A stretch of DNA of 64,000 bases, taken from NCBI RefSeq assembly GCF_001514305.1, contig NZ_KQ949086.1:124001-188000 (forward strand). The letters are read 5' to 3'. The notes below the pieces were generated by a model. That model saw only the letters and a program-made list of their open reading frames with translations, ran no database searches and was not told the DNA's origin. The position numbers and the translations under genes are program-made. Below are positions 53,128 through 61,633 of the stretch, one piece after another; position 1 is the stretch's first letter, and every line of letters begins with the position of its first letter. Source of the stretch: Streptomyces dysideae. GTDB taxonomy: Bacteria > Actinomycetota > Actinomycetes > Streptomycetales > Streptomycetaceae.

Positions 53128-53204
53128 CACGAGCGGCTGCACGGATCCGGGCGGGCGAATCTGGACGCCCAGCCCGCGTGCCCGCCGCCGCTCAGGGAGA
53201 GCCG

Positions 53205-54399
53205 ATGCCGACCGCCACCCCGCCGCCGTTCCCCGCTCGGGCCCCGTCCGGGAGCGGCCTCCCTCATCGCCACCTGCCTGACCCTGCTGGCCCCGGCCAC
53301 CGCGGTTGCCGCCACGTCGCCGCCCGCACCGAACACCTACGACGCGCTCCAGCACCAGCTCGACGACCTGGTCCGCACGCCGAGTGGCCCGCCCGGCGTC
53401 ATCGCCGTTCTCCGCGACGGCCGGGGCAGCCGGGTCGTCCGGGCCGGCGTCGCGGACCTGCGCACCGGCCGCAGACCCGACCCTGATGACCACATGCGCA
53501 TCGCCAGTGCGGCCAAGGCGTTCAGCGGCGCGGTGGCGCTGTCCCTCGTCCACCGCCGCCACCTGCGTCTCGACGACACCTTGCGCGAGCGGCTGCCGCG
53601 CCTGCCGAGCGCCTGGGGCTCCGTGACGCTGCGCCAGCTGCTGAACCACACCAGCGGCCTGCCCGACTTCGCGCAGGCCCCGGCGTTCGTGGACACCGTT
53701 CGCGCCGACCCCCGGCACCGCTTCGACTCCCGCCGACTGCTCGACTACGTCGCCGACCAGCCTCTGCGTTTCCGGCCCGGCTCCCGGTACCAGTACTCCA
53801 ACTCCGACAACATCGCCGTCGCCCTGATGGCGGAAGCAGCCACCCGCATCCCGTACGAGCGTCTGCTGGACGAGCTGGTGTACCGGCCGCTGGGCCTGCG
53901 CCACACGAGCCTGCCGCAGGGCTACCGGACGCCGAGGCCCTACCTGCACGGCTACGACGTGGACCCGCCCGCACCGCCGGAGGACGTCAGCGAGGTCCTC
54001 GGCATGTCCGGGGTGTGGGCCTCGGGTGGCATCGTCTCCACGCCCACCGACATGACCAGCTTCGTCCGCGGCTACGCCGGCGGCCGGCTGTACGGACGCC
54101 ACGTCGTGCGGGAGCAGAGGCGCTGGATCCGCGGTGCAGCGTCCGAGCCCGCCGGGCCGGGACGCAACGCCGCGGGACTCGCCGTCTTCCGGTACACGAC
54201 CCGATGCGGCGTGGTGCTGGGGCACACCGGCAACACCCTCGGCTACACGCAGCTGATCGCCGCCACGCCGGACGGGCGCGGGTCGTTGACCTTCTCCGCC
54301 ACCACCCAGATCAACCAGGCCCTGAAGCCCGGTCTGTTGCGGAAGCTGCGCGCCGTACAGGAGAACTTCGTCTGCGCGCTGCTGCGCCCCAAGCGCTGA
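53205..54399 (+). pseudogene. Serine hydrolase (class C beta-lactamase family) with a frameshift in the signal peptide
   Basis: From ~53250 the frame encodes a full penicillin-binding-protein-like hydrolase with SxxK (SAAKAFSG), YSN (YQYSNSDN) and HTG (GHTGNTLG). That frame has no start codon back to the previous gene's stop. The ATG at 53205, after GGGAGAG, is in another frame. Removing one C from the run at 53242-53245 joins them into a textbook signal peptide (MPTATPPPFPARARPG, then AASLIATCLTLLAPATAVAA). So either the gene is broken or the sequence has a one-base error. Internal ATG 53494 would lack the N-terminal strand and export signal. Confidence 0.8.
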
Positions 54400-54429
54400 C
54401 GCACAGGCCCAAGGGCTGACGCACGCGCC

Positions 54430-56070
54430 CTAGCGTTCGGTCACCTTGCCGTCGGCGACCTCCAGGCGGCGGGTGACGTGGACCGCGTCGAGCATGCGCC
54501 GGTCGTGGGTGACCAGGAGCAGGGTGCCCTCGTAGGCGTCGAGGGCCGATTCCAGTTGCTCGATGGCCGGGAGGTCGAGGTGGTTGGTCGGTTCGTCGAG
54601 GACGAGGAGGTTGACGCCTCGGCCCTGGAGGAGGGCGAGGGCCGCTCGGGTGCGTTCGCCCGGGGAGAGGGTGGCCGCGGGGCGCAGGACGTGGTCGGAT
54701 TTCAGGCCGAACTTGGCCAGCAGGGTGCGGACTTCCACCGGCTCGGTGTCCGGGACCGCCGCGCAGAAGGCGTCCAGCAGCCCCTCCGGGCCGTAGAACA
54801 GCTTGCGGGCCTGGTCCACCTCGCCGATCAGGACGCCCGAGCCGAGTGACGCCTGGCCCGCGGTCAGCGGGACGCGGCCGAGGAGGGCGCCGAGCAGGGT
54901 CGACTTGCCGGCGCCGTTGGCTCCGGTGACCGCCACCCGGTCCGCCCAGTCGATCTGCAGGGACACCGGGCCGAGGGTGAAGCCGCCGCGGCGGACCTCG
55001 GCGTCGCGCAGGGTCGCGACCACCGCGCCGGAGCGCGGTGCCGACGCGATCTCCATCCGCAGTTCCCACTCCTTGCGGGGTTCCTCGACGACGTCGAGGC
55101 GCTCGATCATGCGCTGCGTCTGGCGGGCCTTGGCGGCCTGCTTCTCGCTGGCCTCGCTGCGGAACTTGCGGCCGATCTTGTCGTTGTCGTTGCCCGCCTT
55201 GCGGCGCGCGTTCTTCACGCCCTTGTCCATCCAGGAGCGCTGCGTCCGGGCCCGGTCCTCAAGGGCGTTCTTCTTCCCCTCGTACTCCTCGTAGTCGTCG
55301 CGGGCGTGCCGACGGGCGACGTCGCGTTCCTCCAGGTAGGCCGCGTATCCGCCGCCGTAGAGGTTGATCTGCTGCTGGGCGAGGTCCAGTTCGAGGACCT
55401 TGGTGACGGTGCGGGTGAGGAACTCCCGGTCGTGGCTGACGACCACCGTGCCGGCACGCAGGCCGCTCACGAAGCGTTCGAGGCGTTCCAGGCCGTCCAG
55501 GTCCAGGTCGTTGGTCGGCTCGTCGAGCAGGAAGACGTCGTAGCGGGAGAGGAGCAGGGAGGCGAGGCCGGCGCGGGCGGCCTGGCCGCCGGACAGGGAC
55601 GTCATCGGCTGGTCCAGGTCCACCGCCAGGCCCAGCGAGTCGGCGACCTCCTCGGCCCGCTCGTCGAGGTCGGCGCCACCCAGTCCCAGCCAGCGCTCCA
55701 GGCTGGTCGCGTACGCGTCGTCCGCGCCGGGGGCGCCGTCGACCAGGGCCTGTGTCGCCTCGTCCATGGTCCGCTGGGCCTCGGCGACGCCGGTGCGGCG
55801 GGCCAGGAAGTCCCGTACGGTCTCGCCCTCGCGCCGTTCTGGCTCCTGCGGGAGGTGGCCGACGGTCGCCGTGGGCGGAGACAGGCGCAGCTCGCCCTCC
55901 TCCGGCGCGATCAGGCCGGCGAGCATCCGGAGCAGGGTGGACTTGCCGGCGCCGTTGGCGCCGACCAGCCCGATCACGTCTCCGGGCGCGACGACGAGGT
56001 CGAGCCCGCTGAACAGGGAGCGGTCGCCGTGGCCGGCGGCGAGGTTCTTGGCGACGAGGGTGGCAGTCAT
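54430..56070 (-). CDS. ABC-F family ATPase
   Basis: A 546-residue soluble protein with two ABC domains and no membrane segment. ABC1 has GANGAGKST (~37), LSGGQAARAGL and LLDEPTNDLDLD. A long basic linker (~240-310, EEYEGKKNALEDRARTQR) follows, then ABC2 with GANGAGKST (~360), LSPGERTRAALAL and DEPTNHLDLP. ABC-F proteins act on the ribosome, either as translation factors or in antibiotic resistance; sequence cannot decide here. I use the ATG at 56068-56070. TAGGAT on the reverse strand (56081-56086) is a plausible -10. Confidence 0.93.
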   Translation of the reverse strand: MTATLVAKNLAAGHGDRSLFSGLDLVVAPGDVIGLVGANGAGKSTLLRMLAGLIAPEEGELRLSPPTATVGHLPQEPERREGETVRDFLARRTGVAEAQRTMDEATQALVDGAPGADDAYATSLERWLGLGGADLDERAEEVADSLGLAVDLDQPMTSLSGGQAARAGLASLLLSRYDVFLLDEPTNDLDLDGLERLERFVSGLRAGTVVVSHDREFLTRTVTKVLELDLAQQQINLYGGGYAAYLEERDVARRHARDDYEEYEGKKNALEDRARTQRSWMDKGVKNARRKAGNDNDKIGRKFRSEASEKQAAKARQTQRMIERLDVVEEPRKEWELRMEIASAPRSGAVVATLRDAEVRRGGFTLGPVSLQIDWADRVAVTGANGAGKSTLLGALLGRVPLTAGQASLGSGVLIGEVDQARKLFYGPEGLLDAFCAAVPDTEPVEVRTLLAKFGLKSDHVLRPAATLSPGERTRAALALLQGRGVNLLVLDEPTNHLDLPAIEQLESALDAYEGTLLLVTHDRRMLDAVHVTRRLEVADGKVTER

Positions 56071-56117
56071 CAGACCGCCGATCCTAACGGCCGTACCGCA
56101 CCGCACGCGTCCCGGTT

Positions 56118-57140
56118 TCAGCGCGCCATCGCCTCCACCAGCACGCTCCCCGACGTGCGCGCCACCACGAACGACTCCCCCTTCACCGCCTTCGCGTCCA
56201 GGGCGATGCGATGGCGGCCGGGTTCGAGGATGCCGTCGAAGAGCTCATGGGTGTGGGTGCGGTAGAGGCGGTCGAGGCGGTACGCGGTGAGCTGGACCCG
56301 GCAGGGTGAGGTGACCTCGATGCCCGCCTCGCCGCCGGCGGCCACCAGGTGGGTCAGTCGGCGCTGTTCCCGCGGGCTGCGGTCCAGGGCGTGTTCGATC
56401 TGGGCGACGAGGAGCGGGACGATCGGGGCCAGGCCGTCGACGTACGTCACCTCGACGCCGGCACGTTCGAAGGAGCGGCGTACGGCGGCCCGCTGCTCCT
56501 CGCCGATCCCGCGGCCGAAGGCGACGGCACCGTAGGCACGCAGTTCGTCGGCGTGGACGCCCTCGGCGTCGCGGGTGATGTCGGCGCCGATACCGATGGT
56601 GCGCAGGGCGGCGGCGAGCTTGGCCAGCAGGGCGACACGGGCGCCGATCAGGAGCACCCGGCGCCGCGCGCCACCGGAGTCGCCGTCGAGCAGCGAGCCC
56701 AGCGCCGCCCGGTACTCGGCGCCGTGGAAGCGGAAGGGCCCTATGCCGTGGTAGCCGTTGAGGCCGAGGTCGGCAGCCACGTCCGTCTGCCAGGCGAAGT
56801 CCCGCCAGATGTAGTCGTCGCCCTCCTTGTCGATGACCGCGGTGACGGCACCGCAGGCGAGGTCCTCGCATTCCGGGCAGCCGTAGATGACATAGCGCCC
56901 GCCCGGAAGCGGTGCCTCCGCCTCCAGGAGCAGGCTGCGGACCTGTGCGGTGAAGATCGCGGGCGGAACGTCGGAGGCGAGTGGGGAGACGGCGTCGAGG
57001 TCGGAGAGCTGGAACAGCAGCGGGCGTCCGTCGACGATGAAGTCCACGAAGTCCCGGTGCACTTGGTAGTCACCGTTGGCGAGGACTCCACCGGCACGCA
57101 TCGCCGGTGCCAGGCCGAAGGTCGCGTACTCGGCAGACAT
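56118..57140 (-). CDS. Conserved hypothetical protein, unknown function
   Basis: A 340-residue soluble protein I do not recognise. The N-terminal half has YVIYGCPECEDLACGAVTAV, a Cys/Asp-rich segment that could bind metal, and WRDFAWQTDVAADLGLNGY. The middle has ARRRVLLIGARVALLAKLAA, which resembles a Rossmann-type glycine-poor nucleotide fold. The C-terminal ~70 residues look like a beta-rich domain ending FVVARTSGSVLVEAMAR. The ATG at 57138-57140 has GATACT 6 nt upstream, so it may be leaderless. No partner is evident. Confidence 0.75.
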   Translation of the reverse strand: MSAEYATFGLAPAMRAGGVLANGDYQVHRDFVDFIVDGRPLLFQLSDLDAVSPLASDVPPAIFTAQVRSLLLEAEAPLPGGRYVIYGCPECEDLACGAVTAVIDKEGDDYIWRDFAWQTDVAADLGLNGYHGIGPFRFHGAEYRAALGSLLDGDSGGARRRVLLIGARVALLAKLAAALRTIGIGADITRDAEGVHADELRAYGAVAFGRGIGEEQRAAVRRSFERAGVEVTYVDGLAPIVPLLVAQIEHALDRSPREQRRLTHLVAAGGEAGIEVTSPCRVQLTAYRLDRLYRTHTHELFDGILEPGRHRIALDAKAVKGESFVVARTSGSVLVEAMAR

Positions 57141-57194
57141 GCTGTGAGTATCCCCACAGCAGGGGCGATATGAGCACGGCATGACGCATTCCGC

Positions 57195-57200
57195 TAACGT
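57195..57200 (+). promoter_or_regulatory. -10 box for a leaderless D-amino-acid oxidase transcript
   Basis: TAACGT ends exactly 6 nt before the ATG at 57207. No ribosome-binding site. Confidence 0.45.
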
Positions 57201-57206
57201 CCCGGC

Positions 57207-58166
57207 ATGGACAGTGGCCTGAGCAGCGATGTCATCGTGGTCGGCGGCGGGGTGATCGGGCTGACGACGGCCGTCGTCCTCGCCGAGCGCGGCAGTCGGG
57301 TGCGCGTGTGGACGCGAGATCCCGTCGAGCGGACCACCTCGGCGGTTGCGGGCGCGCTGTGGTGGCCGTACCGGATCGAGCCGGTCACGCAGGCGCGCGA
57401 GTGGGCGCTGCGTTCCCTCTCCGTGTACGCGGAGCTGGCGGCGTACCCCGAGCTCACCGGCGTACGCATGGTCGAAGGGGTACTGGGCGAGGCGGATCTG
57501 GACGGGGCCGACGCGTGGGCGGCCGCGCGGGTGCCGGGGCTGCGTGCGTCGACGGCCGAGGAGTACGCCGGGACGGGGCTGTGGGCGCGGCTGCCGCTCA
57601 TCGACATGTCGACCCATCTGCCGTGGCTGCGGGAACGGTTCCTCAAGGCGGGCGGGACGATCGAGACACGCACCGTCTCCGGTTTCGCCGAGGCCGGGGC
57701 GCCGGTCGTGGTCAACTGCACGGGGCTGGGTGCCCGGGAGCTGGTGCCGGACGCGTCCGTGCGGCCGGTGCGCGGGCAGCTGGTGGTCGTGGAGAACCCG
57801 GGCATCGACACCTGGCTGACCTCCACCGACGCCGACGGGGAGATGGCGTACTTCTTCCCGCAGCCGGGGCGATTGCTGCTCGGCGGTACGGCGGTCGAGG
57901 GCGGGTGGTCGCTGGAGCCGGATCCCGCGGTGGCGGAGGCGATCGTACGGCGGTGTGCGGCGCTGCGGCCGGAGATCGCCGGGGCCCGGGTGCTGGGGCA
58001 CCGGGTGGGGCTGCGGCCCGTGCGGGACGCGGTCCGGCTGGAGCGTGAACCGCTGCCGGACGGTCGGGTGCTGGTGCACAACTACGGGCACGGCGGTGCG
58101 GGCATCACCGTGGCGTGGGGCTGTGCGGAGGAGGCGGCCGGGCTGGCCGCCCCCTCCGGGACGTGA
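57207..58166 (+). CDS. D-amino-acid oxidase (FAD-dependent)
   Basis: A 319-residue flavoenzyme that oxidises D-amino acids to 2-oxo acids with H2O2 release. The FAD motif VIVVGGGVIGLTTAVVLAE is at ~9-27, and the DAO signature VHNYGHGGAGITVAWGCA is near the C-terminus; the substrate Arg is in GLRPVRDAVRLE. The length and N-terminus match actinobacterial D-amino-acid oxidases. It starts 66 bp from the divergent hypothetical gene. Confidence 0.93.
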   Translation: MDSGLSSDVIVVGGGVIGLTTAVVLAERGSRVRVWTRDPVERTTSAVAGALWWPYRIEPVTQAREWALRSLSVYAELAAYPELTGVRMVEGVLGEADLDGADAWAAARVPGLRASTAEEYAGTGLWARLPLIDMSTHLPWLRERFLKAGGTIETRTVSGFAEAGAPVVVNCTGLGARELVPDASVRPVRGQLVVVENPGIDTWLTSTDADGEMAYFFPQPGRLLLGGTAVEGGWSLEPDPAVAEAIVRRCAALRPEIAGARVLGHRVGLRPVRDAVRLEREPLPDGRVLVHNYGHGGAGITVAWGCAEEAAGLAAPSGT

Positions 58167-58172
58167 GCCGGA

Positions 58173-59480
58173 TCAGCAGTCGGTGTCGGGCTCCCCGACC
58201 GTGACGTGGTACGGCGCGCGCTCGTCGAGGAGCAGGGGGACGAGGGCGCGCAGGGACTGGCGGAGCGGGACGTAGGCACCGGTGGAGGTCGCCTTCGACC
58301 GGACTCCGTGCAGGGCCAGCTCGTCCTTGAAATCCGTGTACTGGTCGGCGGTGAGCCGGTAGCCGCAGGGCGGGTCCTGGATCACCTCGGCCGGTTCGGG
58401 CGCGTCGTTGTCGGCACCGCCGACGTAGACGGGACCGGTGTCGGCGTACCCCGCGCGGCGGGCCGTGCCGGTGGCCGCCTCGACCTGTCCGCGGTGCTCG
58501 TCGGCGAAGCCGAACAGTCCCTCCAGCGCGGCGAGCTGGGAGCTCACCCGGCGCCGGTTGTTCAGCGCCTCGTCCGCCTTCTCCGCGTCCGTGAGCGGGT
58601 CGACGCGGCTCTCGATGAGCAGGCCCACCGAGTGCTTGACGCCGGACATGTTCCGCAGGATGCGTTCCTGCCCGTCACCGGCGACCTGTCTGATCGGGTC
58701 GCCGGTCTCGGGGTCGGTCCAGATGCCGTACGTGCCGGTGGAGTGGCCGGCGCTCTGTGCGGCGGGGCGGACGTATCCCTCGGACAAGGCCCGGGCCTCG
58801 TCGTGGACGTGCGGGTCCGTGTTGAGGTTGCGGGGCCAGAGGTCGAACAGGTCCTTGTCGTAGTACGGGGGTGTGGCGCCGTACTCGTGCAGGTCGTAGA
58901 CCACGTCGGGGCGCTGGTCCCGGACGAGGGCCGCCATGGCGCGGCCCTCGGCGGTCCGCAGGGCGATGTGGTCGCGGTTGATGTCCACGCCGTCGCTGTT
59001 GCCGCGGGTGTCGGCGGCCCGGCCGTCCGGGTTGGCGGTGGGCACGACCAGCACCGTGGTGCGGTCCAGGAAGCGCCGGGTCCGCGGGTCCTTGGCGTAG
59101 GCCAGGTCGCGGACCGTGGACAGACAGGCCTCGCGGCCGGACGGCTCGTCGCCGTGCTGGCTGCACACGAGGAGCACCTTGTTCGGGGCGATGGGGGTCC
59201 CCCCGCTCGAGCGAAGCCGAGAGTGGGGGAGGGTGCCGATCCGGACGAGCTGGAGCGGACGGCCCTGCTTCGTCGTACCGATACGGGCGACGGAGACCCG
59301 GTCGCTCGCCCGGTCGAGGGCCGCGAGGAGCTCCTGTTCCTCGGGCTGACTGGTCCAGCGGGCGCCGTTCGACTGCTCGAAGCCGGTGCGCGGCGGGGCG
59401 TCGGCCGCCTGGGCCGGTACCGCCATGAGGGACGCGGCCAGGGCCGCCGTGGTGAGGGTCAGGGCGCGGATCCGGGTCAC
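58173..59480 (-). CDS. Secreted M14-family zinc carboxypeptidase
   Basis: A 435-residue exported peptidase. A signal peptide of ~25 residues ends VPAQAA. The zinc site is H-x2-E in CSQHGDEPSG plus His in YDLHEYG, and the catalytic Glu is in LLIESRVDP. The GTG start overlaps the upstream peptidase stop (GTGA), with GGGGAGG as ribosome-binding site. Just before the zinc site, LPHSRLRSSGG is encoded by a dispersed hairpin repeat (59193-59233) and looks like an in-frame insertion. Confidence 0.93.
   Translation of the reverse strand: MTRIRALTLTTAALAASLMAVPAQAADAPPRTGFEQSNGARWTSQPEEQELLAALDRASDRVSVARIGTTKQGRPLQLVRIGTLPHSRLRSSGGTPIAPNKVLLVCSQHGDEPSGREACLSTVRDLAYAKDPRTRRFLDRTTVLVVPTANPDGRAADTRGNSDGVDINRDHIALRTAEGRAMAALVRDQRPDVVYDLHEYGATPPYYDKDLFDLWPRNLNTDPHVHDEARALSEGYVRPAAQSAGHSTGTYGIWTDPETGDPIRQVAGDGQERILRNMSGVKHSVGLLIESRVDPLTDAEKADEALNNRRRVSSQLAALEGLFGFADEHRGQVEAATGTARRAGYADTGPVYVGGADNDAPEPAEVIQDPPCGYRLTADQYTDFKDELALHGVRSKATSTGAYVPLRQSLRALVPLLLDERAPYHVTVGEPDTDC
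59193..59233. repeat. Streptomyces-type dispersed hairpin repeat (copy 2), inside the M14 gene
   Basis: GGGGGTCCCCCCGCTCGAGC followed by GAAGCCGAGAGTGGGGGAGGG. It is the same family as 45435-45474 in opposite orientation. CCCC-GCTCG and CGAG-N3-GGGG can pair to a hairpin. Confidence 0.8.
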
Positions 59481-61447
59481 CGGCCTCCCCCCGGGACGCG
59501 CTGGACGGTGCTCGGCGCGGTCACGCCGTCGAGGACCGTGGCCTCAGGTACGGCGGTCACGGAGCCGGCGGTGGCGCGGGCGAACGCGGGGGCACCGCCG
59601 ACCAGCGGGACGCTGGCCTTCGTCCGGGACAGGTCGAGCGTCAGCGTCGGCGTGGTCGACGGCGGGTCGATCAGGTCCTGGTCGGTGCCCGCGACGATCA
59701 GGGCGAGGCGGTGCCCGGCCGGGACGACGTGGTCGGTGGCCGCCAGATCGAGGGTGATGGTGTACGCCTTGCCCGGGGTGAGCGGGACGCCCGTCAGGTC
59801 GGAGGCGTGGTTGCCGAGGTCGGCCCAGCCGCGGCTGACGACCGTGTAGTCGACGTCCGTCGTCTTGGCCTGCGTCTCCTTGTAGCAAGCGCTGTCACCA
59901 GTGGTGCTGACGCCCCAGCAGGTGCGGTCGGTGAGGGTGGTGATGCCCTCGCCGCTCCTGGCGTAGTCACGGATGGTGTCGGGGCCGAGGTCGACCAGGA
60001 CGGCGCTGAGGTGGGCCGTCGAGGTGGTCGGGGTCGCGGTGACGGTGACCTTGGAGGAGCCGGACAGGCGCAGGTCGCGGGTGAGCGGCTCGGTCGTGAA
60101 GCCCGCCTTGTCGGGGGTGGGCTGGTCGATGTGCGCGGCCCAGTCGGTCTCACTGTGCTGCGGGTCGTCGGTGAAGGTCTCGGTGCCGGTTCCGGGGGTC
60201 AGGCCGAGGGTGCCGACGCCTGCCTGGGTGCCGGTCGCCGGGCGCAGGGTCGTGGTGTCCGTGCCGCGCGGCGGCCAGACCTTCGACGTCACCCACTGGT
60301 CGGGGTGGCGTTCGATGTCGGCCATCGGCTCGTCGTCGATGCCGTTGTCGTAGCCGAGGAGTTCGTGGTCGAACCAGCGGTGCAGGGTGTCGACCCAGGT
60401 GGCGCGGCGGAAGTCGAAGGGGTCGACGTGGCCGGTCTGGGAGAGCCAGATCTTGCGCTCGACGCCGTTCTTCGCGAGGGCGTCCCACCACTGGCCGACG
60501 TGCTTCATACGGACGTTGAGGTCCTGGAGGCCGTGGATGAGGAAGACGCTGGCCTCCACTTTCGAGGCGTCCTTGACGTAGTCGCGCTCGGTCCACAGCG
60601 GCGTCCAGTCGCCGGTGCGCGGTGCGCCGTCGACGAGCTGCTGCTGGACGGCGGCGCACTTGGCGCGGGCGTCGGGGCTGTCGACGTAGTCGGACAGCCA
60701 GTCGGGACCGGAGTCGTAGAGCGGGGCGCCCTGCTGGAAGTAGTAGTCGTACCAGGAGGAGATGGCGCTGATCGGGACGATGGTCTTCAGGCCCTCGACG
60801 CCGGTGGCGGCGACACCGTTGGCGATGGTGCCGTCCCAGCTCTTGCCGATCATGCCGGTCTTGCCGTTGGTCCAGCCGGCCTTGGCCTTCGTGCTTCCCG
60901 TACGAGAGGTGTAGGCCTTGGCGCGGCCGTTGAGCCAGTCGACGACGGCCTTCGCGGACTGGATGTCGGAGCGGCCGCCGACGTCCACGCAGCCGTCGGA
61001 GCGGTTGGTGCCGGCGAGGTCGACGCCGACGAAGGCGTAGCCGCGCGGCACGAAGTAGTTGTCGTAGAACAGCGGCATCTGGACGACGTTGCCGCTCTCG
61101 TCGTACGTCTTCCGCTGGCCCTCGTTGCCGCGCCCGCAGCAGGAGTAGTAGGGGCTGGCATCCATGATGACGGGTATCTTCCGGCCCTGTTGGGCGGCTT
61201 CGCGGGGCCGGACGACGTCGACGGCGACGCGGTCGCTCTTTCCGTCACGGTCGTAGTCGATTCCGGTGTCCACCCATACGGCCTCGCGGATGGCGTTCTC
61301 GTACGAGTAGACGGGCTTGCTCTCGCGCGGGGCGGCGTGTGCCCCGGCGGGCGTCAGGAACGTGACCGTCAGGGCGGCCGCGGCCGCTGTCGCGAGCGGT
61401 CTCCAGATCATGAAGCGCGTGCTTATCGGCATGCGCGGACGGTACAT
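59477..61447 (-). CDS. Secreted Xaa-Pro dipeptidyl-peptidase (S15 family)
   Basis: A 656-residue exported serine peptidase that removes Xaa-Pro dipeptides. A signal peptide runs to PAGAHAA (~38). The nucleophile Ser is in MIGKSWDGTIANG (~204), the Asp region in LIHGLQDLNVRMKH, and the His in SQTGHVDPF. A C-terminal beta-sandwich (PepX_C, ~430-650) is complete. GGGAG lies 7 nt before the ATG at 61447. It is coupled to the M14 gene. Confidence 0.94.
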   Translation of the reverse strand: MYRPRMPISTRFMIWRPLATAAAAALTVTFLTPAGAHAAPRESKPVYSYENAIREAVWVDTGIDYDRDGKSDRVAVDVVRPREAAQQGRKIPVIMDASPYYSCCGRGNEGQRKTYDESGNVVQMPLFYDNYFVPRGYAFVGVDLAGTNRSDGCVDVGGRSDIQSAKAVVDWLNGRAKAYTSRTGSTKAKAGWTNGKTGMIGKSWDGTIANGVAATGVEGLKTIVPISAISSWYDYYFQQGAPLYDSGPDWLSDYVDSPDARAKCAAVQQQLVDGAPRTGDWTPLWTERDYVKDASKVEASVFLIHGLQDLNVRMKHVGQWWDALAKNGVERKIWLSQTGHVDPFDFRRATWVDTLHRWFDHELLGYDNGIDDEPMADIERHPDQWVTSKVWPPRGTDTTTLRPATGTQAGVGTLGLTPGTGTETFTDDPQHSETDWAAHIDQPTPDKAGFTTEPLTRDLRLSGSSKVTVTATPTTSTAHLSAVLVDLGPDTIRDYARSGEGITTLTDRTCWGVSTTGDSACYKETQAKTTDVDYTVVSRGWADLGNHASDLTGVPLTPGKAYTITLDLAATDHVVPAGHRLALIVAGTDQDLIDPPSTTPTLTLDLSRTKASVPLVGGAPAFARATAGSVTAVPEATVLDGVTAPSTVQRVPGGGR

Positions 61448-61633
61448 CGGTCAACTCCCGTACAGAAGAGGGCAACTGGAGGCCTGCCGGGACAGGTGAC
61501 GGCCCTGGGAGGGGCGGGTGGCGCAGGTCGGCCGAATGGCGATCGTGTGACAGGGGCGGCCATGGACATGCTGGGGGCACAGGGAGTCAATAGGCTCCGA
61601 ACAGACTTCTTGCCCCCACGACTTGGAGCTTTC

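Noticed and set aside
59711..61633. Long N-terminal extension of the M1 peptidase frame
   Set aside because: This part is antisense to the Xaa-Pro peptidase. A GTG with a good ribosome-binding site and a signal peptide at 61634 mark the true start.
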